Positions 8,538-17,772 of a stretch of DNA of 64,000 nt are shown in pieces. This DNA is from Kaiparowitsia implicata GSE-PSE-MK54-09C (GTDB taxonomy: Bacteria; Cyanobacteriota; Cyanobacteriia; Elainellales; Elainellaceae), in NCBI GenBank assembly GCA_019359435.1, contig JAHHHI010000068.1:1-64000 (forward strand). Reading direction: 5' to 3'. The notes below the pieces were generated by a model. That model made no database searches and had not been told where the DNA came from. It saw nothing but the letters and a program-made list of their open reading frames with translations. The position numbers were made by a program, and so were the translations under genes. Numbering within the stretch: the first letter of the stretch is position 1; each line of letters opens with the position of its first letter.

Positions 8538-9213
8538 ACGGCGGACTGCCATTATGGTGCTGCAAACAGGCGATCGCCGATTCCATCTCCACCTGAGAAA
8601 AGTCGTCATAAAATCGGCTGACGCTAGAGAACCGCTCTGGCGTTAGCAACACAATCGTGCGATCGCTCCACGCGTGGAGCATCTGCACCACCCGACGCGG
8701 GGCCACTGGGGCGCAGAGCCACACCTGCGCTGCCCCTTGCAGCCGTAGGGTTCTAGCGGCGATCGCCATGGTCATCCCCGTAGCGATGCCATCGTCAATA
8801 ATCAGCGCAATTTTGCCTGCCGGGTTCGTTTGGGGGCAGAGCGGCGCAAGCTGTTGCCACTGCGCCTGAGCCTTCGCAGCCGCGAGTTGCTGAGCCGTGC
8901 GCCATCCTGCCACATCCCGCATGTGGGGCAGCCGCCGCCCTCGCATTACCTGCCCAGTTGCAGTGACTGCGCCAATCGCCAATTCTGAATTATCTGCGGG
9001 TGTAATTTTCTTGGCAACCAGCACCTCAATCGGGCACCCTAGTCGCTGGGCGATCGGCTCAGCCACCTGCACGCCCCCTCGAGGCAGAGCATAGAGCACA
9101 ACCCCTGATTCCCGGAGCAGTGGAGAACAGTTCGCTAATTCTTCTACGATGCGCTGTCCTAATAAAGTTCCTGCTTCTTGGCGATCGCCAAACATGAAGC
9201 TATCTATCATCAT
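8500..9213 (-). CDS. Phosphoribosyltransferase-domain protein
   Basis: The 237-aa protein from ATG 9213 has MMIDSFMFGDRQEAGTLLGQ, then VVLYALPRGGVQVAEPIAQR and VLVAKKI. The PRPP-binding loop is IALIIDDGIATGMTM, with two acidic residues followed by the loop, as in type I phosphoribosyltransferases. Stand-alone proteins of this kind are common in cyanobacteria and annotated only by fold; the base or substrate is not evident. The start is chosen because GGAGGGAA lies just upstream; an in-frame start at 9267 adds 18 unlikely residues. It converges on and overlaps the glycosyltransferase gene. Confidence 0.85.
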   Translation of the reverse strand: MMIDSFMFGDRQEAGTLLGQRIVEELANCSPLLRESGVVLYALPRGGVQVAEPIAQRLGCPIEVLVAKKITPADNSELAIGAVTATGQVMRGRRLPHMRDVAGWRTAQQLAAAKAQAQWQQLAPLCPQTNPAGKIALIIDDGIATGMTMAIAARTLRLQGAAQVWLCAPVAPRRVVQMLHAWSDRTIVLLTPERFSSVSRFYDDFSQVEMESAIACLQHHNGSPPFTPTLESADTGQ

Positions 9214-9555
9214 TTCCCTCCTGCATCCAGCGGTGGGATCTCTTCCATGATGACGAATTCTGCTCAATTTCCCAACAACCTAACGAAGTAAGTCTTGGAT
9301 GACTGCCGGGATAGAGCGTGGGTGTTCTGAGTGTCTGCAAGGATCGCCATGAAATAGAAAGGGGGTTCAACGATGAGATCGCTGGGGTCAGAAAAGAATT
9401 CACCCTACAATAAAGACCAGCCTGCTTAACAAAACGTCAGTTCGGCCATTCTCTAAAACCGTGCTACAGAACTGAAACAATGCGATCGAACTCACGTTTA
9501 CCAAAAGTCCTCCTAACCGGGCTGACCATACCGACCCTATTCTTGCCTGCCGATC
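9214..9555. other. Divergent intergenic region before the uracil-DNA glycosylase
   Basis: This spacer separates two divergent genes and should hold both promoters. No strong inverted repeat or clear sigma-70 pair was found. Confidence 0.4.
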
Positions 9556-10251
9556 ATGTCTAGCGACCAGCAAATTGACTTATTCAATGCGACTACAGCA
9601 GCGGGAGCCCCTGCCTTTGACGCCAGCACCATTCCGACCAGCGCTGCCGTGCCTATTCCCCCCGGCACCTACCAGACCATGGAGGACATCAAGCAGCACT
9701 GCAACACCTGTACCCGTTGCGAGCTGCATCACGGGCGCACCCATGCCGTGATTGGGCGGGGCAATCCTGCTGCGTCGGTGATGATTGTGGGTGAGGGGCC
9801 AGGGCAAAACGAGGATGAGCAAGGCTTGCCCTTTGTCGGGAAGTCGGGCCAGTTGCTCGACAAAATTTTGGAATCGGTACGCATCACGACCGAGGATGTG
9901 TTTATCTGCAACGTGGTCAAGTGCCGCCCACCGGACAACCGCACCCCAAAAACCCCCGAGGCAGAGGCGTGCAAAGGCTACCTATTGGAGCAGATTCGCT
10001 TGGTCAATCCCCAAATCATTTTGCTGACCGGGGCAACGGCGCTAAAGGGGCTGCTAGGCATTAAGGAAGGCATCACGAAAGTGCGCGGTAAGTGGATTGA
10101 AAAAGACGGCAAATTTTACTTGCCCATCTTCCACCCGGCCTACCTACTGCGCAACCCTTCGCGGGATCAGGGCAGTCCCAAATGGTTGATGTGGCAAGAT
10201 ATTCAAGCCGTGCGCACGAAGCTGGATGAGTTGGCTGGTGAATTGCGGTAG
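9556..10251 (+). CDS. udg: Family-4 uracil-DNA glycosylase, [4Fe-4S]
   Basis: The 231-aa protein removes uracil from DNA at the start of base excision repair. The cysteines C52, C55, C123 and C139 have the spacing 3-68-16, which matches the iron-sulfur ligands of archaeal and thermophile family-4 enzymes. The catalytic motif is GEGPGQNEDEQGLPFVGKSG, with GQNED; the second is in LPIFHPAYLLRNPS. KCRPPDNRTPKTPE is also characteristic. About 40 N-terminal residues are low-complexity and not part of the fold. The gene is monocistronic. Confidence 0.93.
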   Translation: MSSDQQIDLFNATTAAGAPAFDASTIPTSAAVPIPPGTYQTMEDIKQHCNTCTRCELHHGRTHAVIGRGNPAASVMIVGEGPGQNEDEQGLPFVGKSGQLLDKILESVRITTEDVFICNVVKCRPPDNRTPKTPEAEACKGYLLEQIRLVNPQIILLTGATALKGLLGIKEGITKVRGKWIEKDGKFYLPIFHPAYLLRNPSRDQGSPKWLMWQDIQAVRTKLDELAGELR

Positions 10252-10574
10252 AGGTTGGGGCCGCGAGCTGCTTGGATTGAGCACTTGGCATGTCTCTTAA
10301 GACGGGCTGCGAGCAGGGGTCTGATCGCTCAGCCCGCCCTCGGGCGATCGCCCTCGTGTCATATCAAATCCTCTTTGGTTATCCTCGGTTGGGCAGGGCG
10401 AATGCCATGCTCCCCTAGAGATTGACGGTTGTAAAACCGGGGATATGGAATTTGGATTTGGTATCAAACCCTGTTGCACGACTGGTTTACGGCTAGGCAG
10501 GCGGTGCGATCGCCGGTATCGACTTCTGGCCTCACCTAATTCTTCACCCCTCATTCTTAAACCCAGTTTCCCCA
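10252..10574. other. Intergenic, 323 bp
   Basis: Contains two HIP1-type sites and no gene or convincing hairpin. It presumably holds the terminator of the glycosylase gene and the promoter of the flavoprotein gene. Confidence 0.35.
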
Positions 10575-11996
10575 ATGCCCGTAGACTACGATTTGGTCAT
10601 CCTTGGTGGCACGCTGGCAGCTCGCGAAGCCGCCGCAATGGCAGCTCGGTTGCGGGCGCAGGTGGCGCTTATAGAACCCTCTGTCAATCCTCCGTTGGGG
10701 CTGACTGCTGACCTGGTTTGCTGTGGACTCCAGCAAGTACTTCAATCAAGCGGGCCGGGGCCTATGGATGTGGCTGAAGCCGTAGCGTGGCTGCAGGCGT
10801 TGGATGGAGCCGTGGCCGCGGAGCGATCGCCCGCCCATCTCACCGCATTGGGTGTGGATGTCATACAAAGCTCAGCGGAATTTGTGCGACGTCCGATGTT
10901 TGGGCTGCGGGTGGGGCCTCGACTACTGCGATCGCGCCGATTTTTGCTGGCCACGGGGACGTATACCGTCATGCCTCCGATCCCGGGGCTGGTAGCCCTG
11001 TCGCCCATGCAACGGCTGACGCCAGAAGCTCTAGCGCAGCCGCAACTGTGGACGAAATTGGCGTCGCGGATGCCGCAGCAGATTGCCCTCCTAGGCGATG
11101 GGGCGATCGCCCTAGCGTGGGCGCAGATATGGGCCAGGTTGGGGGCCACCGTCACGCTCATTTGCCCGGATGGCGTGCTGCCCCACGCCGATCGAGAGGT
11201 GGCGGCGCGGCTGGTCATGCATTTGGAAGCGGACGGGATTCAGGTGCTGGCTCACCGAACGGTGATGCAGGTGCAGAGTGAGGGCGATCGCCTGCAGCTC
11301 AAAACAAACCACAGAGCCAACGACGAAATTCTAGACGCCGATGCCCTCTTGGTTACCCTGCAGCAACCCCAGGTCGAAGGCTTAAACCTAGAAGGCATTC
11401 GTCTTCAATCCACGCCACAACTGCCCCAAAACTCTCGTCAACAAACTGCCAATTCTCGCATCTATGCCCTCAGCGGCAATCCTCAGATGGCGCGGTACGA
11501 AGCGCAGGTGGCCGTTCAGGCAGCATTGGCTGTGCCCTGGCAACCTCGATGGCGGCGCAGAGCGGCAGAGGGCCTGTGGATCTCTCAGGTGGTGCCCACT
11601 GACCCGCCCTTGGCGCAGGTAGGGCTAACCGAAGAGGCAGCGCGGCAGCGATGGGGCGATCGCACCATTGTGATGCGGCAGAGCCTGAACGCAATTCCCA
11701 AAGCGCATCTGCGGCAGCGGAATGGCGGGATTTGTAAGCTCATCTTGCGCCCCAATGGGCAGCTTGTGGGGGCGCATATTTTAGCCGCCGAAGCCGAGGA
11801 ATGGATTGGTATTGTAGCGCTGGCGATGCAGCAACGGCTATCGCTGACGTACCTGGCTAGCGGGGCGATCGCTCCATTAGCAATGGCAGAAGTGCTGCAC
11901 CAAGCGGCAATCGACTGGCACCAGCACCACCAGCAACCGCTACTGTTGGCTCTGTACGATTGCTGGTTTGACGGGTTGCGGACGCGATCGCGATGA
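10575..11996 (+). CDS. FAD/NAD-dependent oxidoreductase related to mercuric/dihydrolipoyl reductases, redox disulfide missing
   Basis: The 473-aa protein has the layout of class I pyridine nucleotide-disulfide oxidoreductases: N-terminal FAD site YDLVILGGTLAAREAA, the segment RSRRFLLATGTYTVMPPIPG, an NAD(P) site IALLGDGAIALAWAQIWAR, and a C-terminal dimerisation domain (VVPTDPPLAQVGLTEEAARQ; LVGAHILAAEAEEWI; MAEVLHQAAIDW). Where active members have GGTCxxxxCxPSK, this protein reads NPPLGLTADLVCCGLQQVLQ, so the CxxxxC disulfide is absent; only C49 and C50 are near. It probably binds FAD but cannot do classical dithiol chemistry. Cyanobacteria have several such divergent paralogues with unknown substrates. 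Confidence 0.85.
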   Translation: MPVDYDLVILGGTLAAREAAAMAARLRAQVALIEPSVNPPLGLTADLVCCGLQQVLQSSGPGPMDVAEAVAWLQALDGAVAAERSPAHLTALGVDVIQSSAEFVRRPMFGLRVGPRLLRSRRFLLATGTYTVMPPIPGLVALSPMQRLTPEALAQPQLWTKLASRMPQQIALLGDGAIALAWAQIWARLGATVTLICPDGVLPHADREVAARLVMHLEADGIQVLAHRTVMQVQSEGDRLQLKTNHRANDEILDADALLVTLQQPQVEGLNLEGIRLQSTPQLPQNSRQQTANSRIYALSGNPQMARYEAQVAVQAALAVPWQPRWRRRAAEGLWISQVVPTDPPLAQVGLTEEAARQRWGDRTIVMRQSLNAIPKAHLRQRNGGICKLILRPNGQLVGAHILAAEAEEWIGIVALAMQQRLSLTYLASGAIAPLAMAEVLHQAAIDWHQHHQQPLLLALYDCWFDGLRTRSR

Positions 11997-12021
11997 GGGC
12001 GATCGCCCCGCAGCGTTAGCG

Positions 12022-13167
12022 CTAGCTCGCCTGTAGTTCCGCCGTGCGGACGGAGAGCTGCTGCGTGCGATCGCCGCGCCGCACCGTCAGCCGTAGCGAT
12101 TGCCCCAATCGGCTATTTTCTACGAGTCGTTGTAGCGCATCGGCAGTTGTCACCGCGTTGCCATCAATTTGGGTAATCACATCGCCGCGCCGAACCCCCG
12201 CCTCAGCAGCGGGCGCATTCGGCACCACGCCAGCCACCAGCACGCCCTCCACTTCTGGCATCATCATGGTGGAATTGGGGTCGCTGTTGTTCCGCTGCGC
12301 CAGCTCCGGTGTCAACGTCACAATTTGAATCCCCAGGTAGGGATGCACGACTCGTTCGCCCCGAGCCAGTTGCGGCACAATGTCTTTTGCTTTGTTAATA
12401 GGGATAGCAAAGCCAATGCCATTGGCGTTGGCGCGAATGGCGGTGTTAATGCCAATCACCTCGCCACGCTCGTTGAGCAACGGGCCACCGGAATTGCCGG
12501 GGTTAATCGCCGCATCAGTCTGGATAAAATCTAGCCGCTTATCGGGAATGCCGACCATGCTGCTAGAGCGGTTGAGGGTGCTGACGATCCCCAGGGTCAC
12601 GGTGTTGTCTAGGCCAAGTGGATTCCCCACGGCGATCGCCCAATCCCCCACCTGCACTTGATCAGAGTCTGCCAAGTCGGCCACGGGCAACGGCTCATCA
12701 CTAGCAATACTCACCACGGCTAAATCGGTGACTTCATCGACGCCCTTGACGACACCCTCAAATGTCCGCCCATCCTTAAGCCGCACCGTCACGCTATCGG
12801 CATCATCCACCACATGAGCATTGGTTAAAATCGTCCCCTCGGCATCAATGATGAAGCCCGAGCCTTGCCCTTGCTGCCGCTCTTCGTAGGGCATTTGAGG
12901 TGTCATAGGTGAGCCAAAAAACTGCCGAAAGAAGGGATCATTGAGGTAGGGATCGGGGTTGCGCGTAATCGTGCGCTCTGTATCGATCCGCACCACGGCA
13001 TCGCCGACCTGCCGCACCGCAGAGGCGACAAAGCTCGATCCCTGAACTGCCGCGAGTGCATTGGCCTGACTGGGGGCTACCCATCCTATATTCAGCAATA
13101 ACATGGCTGCACAGAGCAGAAGCACCAGCCGACCCATAACCCGAAAGGTAATCTTCAGCCTTCCCAT
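12022..13167 (-). CDS. Deg/HtrA-type serine protease with PDZ domain
   Basis: The full frame is open from 13251, but the start at 13167 (MGRLKITFR) is preferred: it has a purine-rich site upstream and begins a normal signal peptide or anchor ending near APSQANA. Numbered from 13251, the triad is H146 (LTNAHVVDD), D176 (TDLAVV) and S254 ([10 protein letters not shown]). One PDZ domain follows ([29 protein letters not shown]). This fits the HhoA/HhoB/HtrA group, which degrades or refolds damaged proteins in the periplasm or at the thylakoid lumen. Which paralogue it is cannot be settled here. It is divergent from the InrS-like gene. Confidence 0.93.
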   Translation of the reverse strand: MGRLKITFRVMGRLVLLLCAAMLLLNIGWVAPSQANALAAVQGSSFVASAVRQVGDAVVRIDTERTITRNPDPYLNDPFFRQFFGSPMTPQMPYEERQQGQGSGFIIDAEGTILTNAHVVDDADSVTVRLKDGRTFEGVVKGVDEVTDLAVVSIASDEPLPVADLADSDQVQVGDWAIAVGNPLGLDNTVTLGIVSTLNRSSSMVGIPDKRLDFIQTDAAINPGNSGGPLLNERGEVIGINTAIRANANGIGFAIPINKAKDIVPQLARGERVVHPYLGIQIVTLTPELAQRNNSDPNSTMMMPEVEGVLVAGVVPNAPAAEAGVRRGDVITQIDGNAVTTADALQRLVENSRLGQSLRLTVRRGDRTQQLSVRTAELQAS

Positions 13168-13553
13168 AACGCCTACCTTTTGCCTTTTACAGACCTGTTG
13201 CATAAAACTAAATCCTAGAAAATTGTAGCGATCGCCCCCCACTTGCGTCATGGTGGGAAAAACGTACCTGACTCGGGCGGGTCACATTGGGTCAAAGCCG
13301 TTGTGGGTGAACTGGTTTACCATAAATTAGGTATGCGAATTGGTATGCGAATCATCGGCCTTTTCCGCAGCGCCGATGCAGCGGTAAGAAGCCGGGACTA
13401 AACCCGGCAATCGGTTGACAGAATACTGGCGACATACCCTAACCCTACTCGACGTTTTTGTATCTGCGCTGATTAACCTTGGGTTTTCGACGCCCGGTAG
13501 GGCAAACCTCAGCAGTTAAAACGCAACTCCCCACTTGATAGATTTTAGGAATC
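13168..13553. other. Divergent intergenic region with a short hairpin
   Basis: The spacer between the Deg protease and InrS-like genes holds a GC hairpin, GCCGGG (13391-13396) and CCCGGC (13403-13408), followed by a TTGACA box at 13415-13420 without a good -10 at the usual distance. No clear G-tract operator of the CsoR/RcnR type was recognised. Confidence 0.4.
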
Positions 13554-13895
13554 ATGACTGCTCCAAATTTTCCGTCGTCAGAATCTCAGCCAACGCCACA
13601 CTCCCACAGCGGTGCCCACGAACATACCCACGATGCAGAATCGCTGCGGCAAATTGTCAACCGTCTATCGCGCATTGAGGGCCACATTCGCGGCATCAAG
13701 CAAATGGTGAACGAAAGCCGCCCCTGTCCCGATGTGCTGGTGCAGGTTGCAGCGGTTCGGGGCGCACTCGATCGAGTGGCTCGCATTATTTTGGATGCTC
13801 ACCTGAGTGAGTGCATCGCTCGCGCTGCGGACGAAGGCAATATTGATACCGAAATTGAAGCCCTCAAAGCCGCACTCGATCGGTTTCTGCCATAA
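13554..13895 (+). CDS. inrS: InrS-like metal-sensing repressor (CsoR/RcnR family)
   Basis: The 113-aa protein has the all-helical CsoR/RcnR fold (LRQIVNRLSRIEGHIRGIKQ; VAAVRGALDRVARIILDAHL). It has a His-rich N-terminus (HSHSGAHEHTH) and C58, H83, C87. From memory of Synechocystis InrS, the nickel ligands include H21, C53, H78 and C82; adding a constant 5 gives H26, C58, H83 and C87, all present here. It is thus probably a nickel-responsive derepressor of an export gene. No nrsD-type exporter is adjacent, so the target is elsewhere or the gene acts in trans. A copper CsoR role is less likely because of the His-rich N-terminus. Confidence 0.8.
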   Translation: MTAPNFPSSESQPTPHSHSGAHEHTHDAESLRQIVNRLSRIEGHIRGIKQMVNESRPCPDVLVQVAAVRGALDRVARIILDAHLSECIARAADEGNIDTEIEALKAALDRFLP

Positions 13896-13963
13896 CTCTT
13901 CGCTGGATTTCCCCATACATTCATTCAACGTTCGCGCCCTTAATCAAGAGAACCGGCCAGCCG

Positions 13964-14788
13964 CTACTTCTCGGCGTTAGCCAGCTCATCCTGCAGCAGC
14001 TCTTCATAGATCCAAGGTAGAGAGGCCGACATGTTGTTGGTTTCAATGCCATACCCCAGGCTTGTCCAGGTGGGCGATAGCAGATAGAGCACCTCTTCAA
14101 TTTGGCCCTGACGCAACAGGTCTCCCAAATCAGCATTCCACGCGGCAGGATCGTTAAGCCAGCGATAAACGGTCTTGTCCTGCGCTTCAGGGGTAAAGCT
14201 ATAGGTGCGCCAGCGCCACAAACCGCCAGGGTTGGGGTGATAGCGCTGCGCCTGATCGAGCCAAGTTGTGGTGATGAACTGATAACGCCCGGCTGCAGTG
14301 GTGCAGTTGCCAATGTTGGGGCCTGCCACAATCGGGACGCAGCGATCGGGGTGTTCGTCCCAGTCTTCGGCGCGATCGCCCCCATAAATCAGCGAATAGG
14401 GTTCTGGATCGTGAGATTCGCTAGCCGAGATGGTGCGCATCAACGCGCGAATATACGGATCGCCACCGTCCATCACGAGGGGCACGGGCAGTTCGTCATA
14501 ACCCCAAGTGGGTACGTTGGGCGATCGCCCCCAGTCAGTCTGCCGCAGCCGCTGCACCACTGACCCGCCCACCCAAATCACCAGCCCTGCGGCGATCAGC
14601 CCCCGCAGCCGCCGTCGCCAGTGTGACCGCTGGGGCAGCCGCGCTGCGCGCCGACCTCCCGAGGCCAATGTCGTATCTGTTGGCTGACCTAATTTCTTTT
14701 GCTGAGCCAGCGGCGCAGAGGCCGTAGAGGCTGCGACAAAGGGATATGAGCCAGATTGAGACAGCTGTTTTGAATGCTTAGAACTCAC
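13964..14788 (-). CDS. Membrane-anchored GH104-like muramidase
   Basis: The 274-aa protein starts with GTG at 14788, directly after the stop of the SDR gene. It has a basic N-terminus, one membrane helix (LRGLIAAGLVIWVGGSVV, about 61-78) and a catalytic domain like phage lambda R endolysin (GH104 lytic transglycosylase). Signature pieces are RTISASESHDPEPYSLIYGG, with likely catalytic E124, and TTAAGRYQFITTTWLDQA. Such domains cut the glycan strands of peptidoglycan. The anchor and lack of holin genes suggest wall remodelling by the host rather than a prophage. It is translationally linked to the SDR gene upstream. Confidence 0.83.
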   Translation of the reverse strand: MSSKHSKQLSQSGSYPFVAASTASAPLAQQKKLGQPTDTTLASGGRRAARLPQRSHWRRRLRGLIAAGLVIWVGGSVVQRLRQTDWGRSPNVPTWGYDELPVPLVMDGGDPYIRALMRTISASESHDPEPYSLIYGGDRAEDWDEHPDRCVPIVAGPNIGNCTTAAGRYQFITTTWLDQAQRYHPNPGGLWRWRTYSFTPEAQDKTVYRWLNDPAAWNADLGDLLRQGQIEEVLYLLSPTWTSLGYGIETNNMSASLPWIYEELLQDELANAEK

Positions 14789-15448
14789 CTAGGCCACACT
14801 CGCGAACAGTTCATTAAAGGGCTTAGCAGCGGCCTCCGGCTTTGCCACTACTTCCACGACCTTATTTTTGGCCGCGGGTTCCACTAGCGCTTCAACGCAG
14901 ACTTCCGCCACGCGGCTACGGGGAATTCTGCCATCAAATAACGTATCTGCGCCAGACATGACGACTGCATCAGTGGTGTCGTCTTCGGTGAGTCCGCCGG
15001 GGCGCACAATGGTGTAAGCCAATCCGCTCTGGCGGATGTAGTCTTCTGCCCGCTTCTTCCAGACCAAAATTAGCCAGAACAGGTTGAGCGGATGAAAAAA
15101 CTGAGACACGCACAGCGACGATACCAGCACAAATTGCTCAATCTGGTGCTCCACTGCAACATCGACTAAATTCTTTGTCCCTTCGTAATCAACCTGGTAA
15201 GGCCCAGTAGGGTCGAAGCTAGGTGCAGCCCCTGTCGCGCAGAGGACGACGGTGCAATCGGCGATCGCCGCCTTAAGGCTATCGCGGTTCAGCACATCGC
15301 CCATGACCAGCTCCACCTCGGGTGGCAGCAGCTCTTGTGCCCGCTCTAAATTGCGCACCAGTGCCTTTACAGGAATACCGCGCTGCACTAGCGCCATCAC
15401 AATATTTTTTCCTGTACGGCCTGTTGCCCCAGCTACCAGCGCTTTCAT
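14789..15448 (-). CDS. Atypical short-chain dehydrogenase (NAD(P)-binding, NmrA/Ycf39-like)
   Basis: The 219-aa protein begins with the Rossmann motif ALVAGATGRTGKNIVMALVQ, followed by VELVMGDVLNRDSLKAAIAD and LCATGAAP. The classical YxxxK catalytic pair is not evident, as in other atypical SDRs of cyanobacteria and plastids (Tic62-like). Such proteins bind NAD(P)H and often act as redox sensors or assembly factors rather than enzymes. The stop codon touches the start of the GH104 gene, so they are co-transcribed, but no functional link is obvious. Confidence 0.85.
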   Translation of the reverse strand: MKALVAGATGRTGKNIVMALVQRGIPVKALVRNLERAQELLPPEVELVMGDVLNRDSLKAAIADCTVVLCATGAAPSFDPTGPYQVDYEGTKNLVDVAVEHQIEQFVLVSSLCVSQFFHPLNLFWLILVWKKRAEDYIRQSGLAYTIVRPGGLTEDDTTDAVVMSGADTLFDGRIPRSRVAEVCVEALVEPAAKNKVVEVVAKPEAAAKPFNELFASVA

Positions 15449-15997
15449 ATCGATTCCTCTAACGTGGTCATTAATTCAGTTTTGTAAAAAGCAGTGTGTA
15501 AAGCCCAAGCAAGCATAGACTCTAAAACTGTGAATCTCTTACAAATCCTAACCATATTTCATGTATGGGTAGATGTAGGGCAGAAGGAGTATCTAGATTT
15601 CTCCGACTGGAAACACCCACGCTCAAATTGTAGTCATGCTGAAGCAAAATACGTCGTCCATCTTCCAGTACGGATTTCGGTATCTCCTCCGTAGAAATGA
15701 ACCGTCGCCGCTGCTAGGTTTGCGTAATTCAAGCATGGTGACCGCCATGAACCTCGGGCTATGGTGAATTCAGATGGGCGATCGCGCTCTTGCTCATCCC
15801 TGACTCCAGCGTTAGGGTAGACTGAACTCTTACCAGACTGCGATAGGGTTCGCCCAGTGCGCTTAGCGTCTTACTCGTTCCCTGCCATAAGGTACGGTAC
15901 AGACAGGTTCATCAGCCCCTAAGCGTACTTAGCCAGGTCAGCTAGGCTGACTTTTGTTACACCCACACTTGGTGCAAATCCCGCAATACGAGACGCT
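15449..15997. other. Intergenic, 549 bp
   Basis: Divergent spacer between the SDR and DUF1997 genes. Only short frames without recognisable content are present. No tRNA, strong hairpin or insertion sequence was seen. Confidence 0.4.
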
Positions 15998-16711
15998 ATG
16001 CAAGCCAATTCACTGGGAAATCATGCCTTTGAGACCGATTCTACCGTACTGGGCATAGCCGCCGGATATGTAGAATCACACGCTCACAACGCAGACTCTA
16101 CCGATGAGGTGTCGGTTGCTGCAGAGACGCATTTTTATGGCGTTTACTCTAGCGGCATGGCAATGTTTGCAGACGCTGCTACGGTTGCAGCGTATCTTGA
16201 CAGTCATGCAGAGTGGTTTCAGCGCTGCGCCTACCCAATGACGGCAGAACAACTGGGTAATAATGGCTACGCTCTTACCATTGGTAAGTTTGGTGCGCTG
16301 GGCTATAGCGTTGAGCCAAAGTTAGGCCTCCACTTGTTGCCCCCAGATGCCGAGGGAGTCTACCGGATTGAAACGATTCCCGTCCCCGACTACTTTATCC
16401 CTGGTTACACCGTTGATTTTCGGGCATCGCTGCAGCTATTAGAGTCGGAACTAGACGACAAGACGCGAGCTCGATTTGCAGCACCACAGTCTCTGCCTCG
16501 CTTTACGAATGTGGACTGGACACTCAATCTCGATGTAGCGATTCAGTTTCCCCGCATGATTCATGCCCTGCCTAATGCGCTGGTGCAATCGACGGGCGAT
16601 CGCCTCCTTAACCAGATTGTGCGGCAAATGTCGCGCAGCCTCACCTACAAGGTGCAACTTGATTTCCATACCACTCACGACATCCCTTTTTCCAAACCGC
16701 GCAAGCGCTAG
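15998..16711 (+). CDS. DUF1997 family protein
   Basis: The 237-aa protein matches DUF1997 through RCAYPMTAEQLGNNGYALTI, LGYSVEPKLGLHLLPP, IPGYTVDFRAS and VDWTLNLDVAIQFPRM, ending with SRSLTYKVQLDFH. The family is nearly confined to cyanobacteria and plastid-bearing eukaryotes, which suggests a plastid-type role, but the function is not known. There is no signal peptide or membrane helix, so it should be cytoplasmic. The first 45 residues are not part of the conserved domain. The gene appears monocistronic. Confidence 0.85.
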   Translation: MQANSLGNHAFETDSTVLGIAAGYVESHAHNADSTDEVSVAAETHFYGVYSSGMAMFADAATVAAYLDSHAEWFQRCAYPMTAEQLGNNGYALTIGKFGALGYSVEPKLGLHLLPPDAEGVYRIETIPVPDYFIPGYTVDFRASLQLLESELDDKTRARFAAPQSLPRFTNVDWTLNLDVAIQFPRMIHALPNALVQSTGDRLLNQIVRQMSRSLTYKVQLDFHTTHDIPFSKPRKR

Positions 16712-16717
16712 CGTCAC

Positions 16718-16738
16718 AGCGTTAGCGTTAGCGTTAGC
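16718..16738. repeat. AGCGTT short tandem repeat
   Basis: Three and a half copies of AGCGTT follow the DUF1997 stop codon directly. Related AGCGTTAGCGCTAGC-type strings appear at 12013-12026. Possibly slippage products. Confidence 0.6.
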
Positions 16739-16759
16739 TCAGATCTTGCAGCATTCTCG

Positions 16760-17491
16760 CTAAGCCCAATTGGGCAGAGATTGAAGGGCAATATCAAACC
16801 CCCGTTGAGCCGCAATTTTAGTACGGCTTTGGATGGCTTTGAGCAACTGAAACCAGACAATGGTGGGAAACAACACCTCTAAGGCTAAATCACTGGCTGC
16901 TTGCCAATCGAGAAGGGGTGGCAAGAACCATTGGTCAATCCAATGCACCAACCAATGCACCAAAAGGCCAGAAATCAGTGACAGAAGCAGCCAGCGATAG
17001 ACACCGAGTTTGGTCGATCGCCCAAAGCGATGTAACCCAAAGCGATGTTTGATGGTTTTGAAAAAGCCCTCAATTGCCCAGCGTTTGCGACCAAGTCGCA
17101 CCCGATAAACTCCAGCCTAGGGATGAGCAGAGACGACAACGCGCAACTCTCACTTGCCCTGTAGGCGTTTGAGCCAGGAGACCGCCAGCGGGTAGCGGCT
17201 CAACGAGCCAGCAGATTTCACCTGCGTGTGTTGGCGTAAGGGATGCCCTTGAGCTTCAAGAAGTAGCCCCAACAGAGCGTTCAGACTGGCTTTTCGGTAC
17301 ACACTAGGGGCTGTCATCAATTAGCCGTTGGCGGCTCGAAAATCAATAGTCACAGCCCCTAGCCTGTTTTTGAGTCGGGCGTGGCAATGCCCATAGCCCG
17401 AGGCTTTTAGTCGGAATTGATGACACGCCTTAGGCATCAGACAAAGCAGGCTATACACTAGCCCTTGGGCGTATTCAACGAGGGTTTCCAT
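16760..17491 (-). pseudogene. Decayed DDE transposase with nested insertion
   Basis: On the minus strand the remains can be read as three blocks. METLVEYAQGLVYSLLCLMP starts at 17491. A second block, SVYRKASLNALLGLLLEAQG followed by HPLRQHTQVKSAGSLSRYP, ends in a TGA. Then ELRVVVSAHP, a TAG, and AGVYRVRLGRKRWAIEGFFK followed by TIKHRFGLHRFGRSTKLGVY run to the end at 16760. The last block is the YREK-like C-terminus of an IS4-type DDE transposase. The central part with the first two Asp residues is deleted, two in-frame stops are present, and a smaller element is nested between the first two blocks. Confidence 0.75.
17308..17430. mobile_element. Small inverted-repeat element (MITE-like) inside the transposase remnant
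   Basis: About 120 bp lie between TGTCATCAATT (17312-17322) and its exact complement AATTGATGACA (17415-17425). Taking it out nearly rejoins the transposase frame (LMPKA to APSVYRKAS). A short open frame crosses it, but no transposase domain is visible. A nested MITE-like element is the simplest reading. Confidence 0.45.
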
Positions 17492-17772
17492 AACCGCCCG
17501 ATGATTTTTCTTACGCCCTTTCTTTCAGCTTTTTGCTCCTTTGGCAACCCCTTGTTGAAATTGGTGCAAAATCTCAGTTATCCCCATAGAGCCAGAATCT
17601 TGGGCTGGCCTCCTTTCAGAGATGTGGGCTCTATAGGCCCATCTTTCACGATAGAAGCCGATCCAATTTAGGACTATCCGTGTCTTTAGGTAGACGGGGA
17701 TTGATCAGGATTCCGCAACACTAAATATATCGGTATATTGCGAATGTCTAGTTGTGGATATGGCGGATCACC
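17492..17772. other. Intergenic between transposase remnant and SDR gene
   Basis: The segment may contain further debris of the transposon's left end (a frame at 17465 has no known domain). An AT-rich stretch with TATATCGGTATATTG at 17726-17740 is a possible promoter area for the next gene. Confidence 0.35.

Noticed and set aside
13168-13553. CsoR/RcnR-type G-tract operator for the InrS-like protein
   Set aside because: ACATACCCTAACCCTACTCG has C-tracts but lacks the inverted symmetry expected.
13964-14788. Prophage endolysin
   Set aside because: No holin, capsid, integrase or terminase genes nearby; the protein has a membrane anchor and is coupled to a host SDR gene.
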